NCBI RefSeq assembly: GCF_019083995.1
Contig: NZ_JAHRCU010000012.1
Coordinates: forward strand, 62,001-126,000
DNA length: 64,000 bases
Direction: 5' to 3'
DNA from: Roseococcus sp. SDR
GTDB taxonomy: Bacteria > Pseudomonadota > Alphaproteobacteria > Acetobacterales > Acetobacteraceae
Of the stretch, positions 61,072 through 64,000 are shown one piece after another. Below the pieces are notes generated by a model that was given only the letters and a program-made list of their open reading frames with translations, did not search any database and was not told the origin of the DNA. Each line of letters begins with the position of its first letter. The stretch's first letter is position 1. Made by a program: the position numbers and the translations under genes.

Positions 61072-64000
61072 ATGCTCATCAAGCGCTCCGACGGGGTCCG
61101 CGCCAAGCAGCGCCTCGCCTCCGCCTATCAGGGCCTTTCCGCCGGCGGCCTCGACCGCCGCGGCTTCCTCAAGCAGGCCGGCCTCGCCGGTGCCGGTGTG
61201 GCCGCGCTCGCCGGCATCGCGCCCCGCATGGCCGAGGCGGCCGGTGCCGCCACCGGCGTGATCAACCACGAACAGCCGGTCACCCGCGTCAAGAACATCT
61301 GCACGCATTGCTCCGTCGGCTGCACGGTCGTCGCCGAAGTGCAGAACGGCGTCTGGGTCGGCCAGGAGCCGGCCTGGGAATCGCCGATCAACCGCGGCAC
61401 GCATTGCGCCAAGGGCGCCTCGGTGCGTGAGCTCGTGCATGGCGACCGCCGCATCAAGTTCCCGATGAAGCTCGTGGGCGGCCAGTGGCAGCGCATGAGC
61501 TGGGACGCCGCGATGTCCGAGATCGGCGAGAAGATGATGGAGATCCGGCAGAAGTCCGGCCCCGACTCCGTCTTCCTGCTCGGCAGCGCCAAGTTCTCCA
61601 ATGAGGGCGCCTATCTGTACCGCAAGTTCGCCGCCTTCTGGGGCACGAACAGCGTGGACCACCAGGCCCGCATCTGCCACTCGACCACGGTGGCGGGTGT
61701 GGCCAACACCTGGGGCTACGGCGCGCAGACCAACTCCTACAACGACATCCGCAATTCCAAGACCATGATCATCATGGGCGGGAACCCGGCGGAAGCGCAC
61801 CCCGTCTCGCTGCAGCACGTGCTGTCCGGCAAGGAGACGAACCGCGCCAACCTGATCGTCATCGATCCGCGCTACACCCGCACGGCCGCCCACGCGACGG
61901 ACTATGTCCGCATCCGCCCGGGCACCGACATCCCCATCATCTGGGGCATGCTCTGGCACATCTTCCAGAATGGCTGGGAGGACAAGGAGTTCATCCGCCA
62001 GCGCGTGCACGGCATGGAAGACGTGCGTGCGGAAGTCGCGAAGTGGACGCCGCAGGAAGTCGAGCGCGTCACCGGCGTGCCGGGTGCGCAGCTGCGCGCG
62101 GTCGCCGAGAAGTTCGCGACGCAGAAGCCGTCCACGCTGATCTGGTGCATGGGCGCCACGCAGAAGACGGTCGGCACGGCCAATGTCCGCGCCTACTCCA
62201 TCCTGCTGCTGGCCACCGGCAATGTCGGCAAGGAAGGCACGGGCGCCAACATCTTCCGCGGCCACTGCAACGTGCAGGGCGCGTCGGACTTCGGCCTCGA
62301 TGTGGCGACGCTGCCGGCCTATTACGGCATCGATGAGAATGCCTGGCGCCACTGGTCGCGCGTCTGGGGCGTCTCCTTCGAGAGCATGCGCGCGCGCTTC
62401 GACACGCCGCAGATGATGCACACCCCGGGCATCCCGACCACGCGCTACTTCGACGCGATCCTGCTGCCCAAGGATCAGGTGCAGCAGCGCGACAACACCA
62501 AGGGCATGATCGTCTTCGGCCATGGCGGCAACACCGTCACCCGCATGCCCGAGGCGGTGAAGGGCCTGGAGGCGCTGGAGCTGCTGGTCGTCGCCGACCC
62601 GCATCCCACGACCTTCGCCGTGCTCTCCGGCCGCCGCGAGAACACCTACCTGCTGCCCATCGCGACCCAGTTCGAGTGCAATGGCAGCCGCACCAGCTCC
62701 AACCGCTCGGTGCAGTGGTGCTCGAAGGTGGTGGACCCGATCTTCGAGAGCCGCACCGACTACCGCGTGATCTATGATCTCGCGAAGTCGCTCGATGCCG
62801 CGGCGACGAAGCGCAACATGACCTACCGCATCGCGGAGGAAATGTTCCGCCCCTACGAGATCGTGAACGGCGAACCCACGGCCGAGAGCATCCTGGGCGA
62901 GATCAACCGCGGCGCCTGGGGCACGGGCTATTCGGGCATCTCCGCCGCGCGCCTCAAGCTGCACCAGCAGCACCAGGACAAGTTCGACCTGGTGACGCTG
63001 CGCGCCGGTGCGAACGCGCCCGCCGAGATCCGTGGCGACTATTACGGCCTGCCCTGGCCCTGCTGGGGCACGCCGGAGATGCGCCACCCGGGCAGCCACA
63101 TCCTCTACAACACGAACATCGCCGTGAAGGATGGCGGCGGCAGCTTCCGCCCGCGCTTCGGCCTGGAGCGCAACGGCCAGACGCTGCTGGCCGAGGGCAG
63201 CTGGTCCAAGGATTCCGACATCCAGGACGGCTACCCCGAATTCACCGTGGCGGTGCTGAAGCGCCTCGGCTGGTTCGATGAGCTGACGGCGGCCGAGAAG
63301 GCGAGCATCGCCCAGGTGGGCGGCGCCAACCAGGATGCCGTCTCCTGGATGACCGACCTCTCGGGCGGCATCCAGCGCGTCGCCATCGCGCATGGCTGCT
63401 CGCCCTTCGGCAACGGCAAGGCCCGCGCCAATGCGTGGAACCTGCCCGACCCGATCCCCGTGCACCGTGAGCCGATCTACACCACCCGCAACGACCTGAT
63501 CGCCCAGTTCCCGACGCTCCCCGACCGGCGTGGCTTCCGCCTGCCGCATCTGGGCCAGTCGGTGCAGGCGCGCAGCCCGCAGCTGGCGGCGGAATTCCCG
63601 ATCATCCTCACCTCCGGCCGACTGGTGGAGTATGAGGGCGGCGGCGAGGAGACCCGCTCGAACAAGTGGCTGGCCGAGCTGCAGCAGGACATGTTCGTGG
63701 AGATCAACCCGCGCGACGCCGCGGCCCGCAACATCCGCGACGGCAGCTGGGTCTGGGTCATGGGCCCCGAGAGCAACAGCCGTGCCCGCGTGAAGGCGCT
63801 GGTGACGGAGCGCGTGGGCCCGGGCGTGGCCTTCATGCCCTTCCACTTCGCCGGCTGGTTCCAGGGCACCGACCAGCGTTCCAAGTACCCGCAGGGCACG
63901 GACCCGATCGTGCTCGGCGAGTCGGTGAACGCCGTGACCAGCTACGGCTATGACCCGGTGACCTTCATGCAGGAAACCAAGGTCACCATCTGCCAGATCC
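61072..64000 (+). CDS. fdhA: Formate dehydrogenase catalytic (alpha) subunit, cysteine type, 3' truncated by window edge
   Basis: 976 residues are visible and the frame stays open to the window end. A Tat signal DRRGFLKQAGLAGAGVAALA is followed by a [4Fe-4S] motif with cysteines 77, 80, 84 and 112 (ICTHCSVGCTV and HCAKG). The molybdenum ligand position is cysteine 202 in DHQARICHSTTVAGVANTWG, where selenoenzymes carry Sec. Later FGHGGNTVTRMP and SRTSSNRSVQWC, and a C-terminal IILTSGRLVEYEGGGEETRS molybdopterin domain, fit membrane-associated formate dehydrogenase. It oxidises formate to CO2 in the periplasm. Beta and gamma subunits are expected downstream but not seen. Confidence 0.95.
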   Translation, partial: MLIKRSDGVRAKQRLASAYQGLSAGGLDRRGFLKQAGLAGAGVAALAGIAPRMAEAAGAATGVINHEQPVTRVKNICTHCSVGCTVVAEVQNGVWVGQEPAWESPINRGTHCAKGASVRELVHGDRRIKFPMKLVGGQWQRMSWDAAMSEIGEKMMEIRQKSGPDSVFLLGSAKFSNEGAYLYRKFAAFWGTNSVDHQARICHSTTVAGVANTWGYGAQTNSYNDIRNSKTMIIMGGNPAEAHPVSLQHVLSGKETNRANLIVIDPRYTRTAAHATDYVRIRPGTDIPIIWGMLWHIFQNGWEDKEFIRQRVHGMEDVRAEVAKWTPQEVERVTGVPGAQLRAVAEKFATQKPSTLIWCMGATQKTVGTANVRAYSILLLATGNVGKEGTGANIFRGHCNVQGASDFGLDVATLPAYYGIDENAWRHWSRVWGVSFESMRARFDTPQMMHTPGIPTTRYFDAILLPKDQVQQRDNTKGMIVFGHGGNTVTRMPEAVKGLEALELLVVADPHPTTFAVLSGRRENTYLLPIATQFECNGSRTSSNRSVQWCSKVVDPIFESRTDYRVIYDLAKSLDAAATKRNMTYRIAEEMFRPYEIVNGEPTAESILGEINRGAWGTGYSGISAARLKLHQQHQDKFDLVTLRAGANAPAEIRGDYYGLPWPCWGTPEMRHPGSHILYNTNIAVKDGGGSFRPRFGLERNGQTLLAEGSWSKDSDIQDGYPEFTVAVLKRLGWFDELTAAEKASIAQVGGANQDAVSWMTDLSGGIQRVAIAHGCSPFGNGKARANAWNLPDPIPVHREPIYTTRNDLIAQFPTLPDRRGFRLPHLGQSVQARSPQLAAEFPIILTSGRLVEYEGGGEETRSNKWLAELQQDMFVEINPRDAAARNIRDGSWVWVMGPESNSRARVKALVTERVGPGVAFMPFHFAGWFQGTDQRSKYPQGTDPIVLGESVNAVTSYGYDPVTFMQETKVTICQI

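Noticed and set aside
61675-61677. Selenocysteine in fdhA
   Set aside because: The codon is TGC, and no in-frame TGA occurs in the visible gene.
61039-63846. A long minus-strand open frame opposite fdhA (about 935 codons)
   Set aside because: High GC with G/C at third positions opens antisense frames. The fdhA frame is a full, motif-rich formate dehydrogenase, while the opposite frame is His/Arg/Ala-rich with no domain.

Overview
The window is a high-GC alphaproteobacterial chromosome segment with very tight gene packing: many stop/start junctions of the ATGA, GTGA or TGATG type and few gaps over 150 bases. The gene content fits Rhodospirillales/Acetobacteraceae, most like Roseomonas and relatives. 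Pointers are the orphan Bug-type (tripartite tricarboxylate) binding proteins, the rho-mnmE-mnmG-rsmG-parA-parB neighbourhood, divergent ccmAB/acnA, HemJ instead of HemG/HemY, a GTTC-N7-GTTC (alphaproteobacterial LexA) box, and a molybdenum formate dehydrogenase cluster with DUF3305/DUF3306 genes. The genus is inferred. I saw no insertion sequence, prophage or CRISPR array.

Layout. 1-19.9 kb is a mosaic of transport and small-molecule catabolism: a partial TRAP permease, orphan binding proteins, a Tim44-like membrane protein, PLP-dependent dehydratase, amidohydrolase, hydroxyacid dehydrogenase, CMD protein, haloacetate-dehalogenase-type hydrolase, gamma-glutamyltransferase, CoA-ester lyase with CoA transferase, PuuE-like deacetylase, a serine hydrolase and tRNA-Gly(CCC). 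19.9-32.3 kb is the origin-proximal housekeeping block: parB, parA, rsmG, mnmG, mnmE, a [2Fe-2S] protein, ogt, quinone reductase, GNAT, a Mesh1-like hydrolase, rho, hemJ and gmhB. Two parS sites lie over the rsmG/mnmG junction. 32.3-37.2 kb is a his operon (hisB, H, A, F, E) with a DUF2628 gene and two acetyltransferases inserted. 37.3-46.4 kb holds an XRE-cupin regulator, gpsA, rlmJ, an SDR, purF, cvpA, radA (with a LexA box), a frameshifted small secreted gene and ccmBA. 46.5-53.3 kb holds acnA, a CHAP-like lipoprotein, a YjbF-like lipoprotein, proB, uppP and an RsbV/RsbW-like pair. 53.3-64 kb is an MBL-fold enzyme followed by the formate dehydrogenase maturation and structural cluster, which runs off the right edge inside fdhA.

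How it works together. The formate dehydrogenase cluster is the most coherent system. A polyferredoxin faces a run of accessory genes (a degenerate biotin/lipoate-ligase homologue, two uncharacterised proteins, DUF3305 and DUF3306). These are followed by a TorD-type chaperone that carries an extra N-terminal DNA-binding-like domain, a small Tat-signal protein, and a cysteine-type (not selenocysteine) catalytic subunit. The promoter in front of the chaperone contains a Fur-box-like palindrome and a second short palindrome that could be the fusion protein's own operator.

A second theme is intergenic architecture. Three families of short palindromic repeats sit mainly at convergent gene ends. 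In each family the copies differ by paired changes that keep the stems, which argues for selection on hairpin structure.
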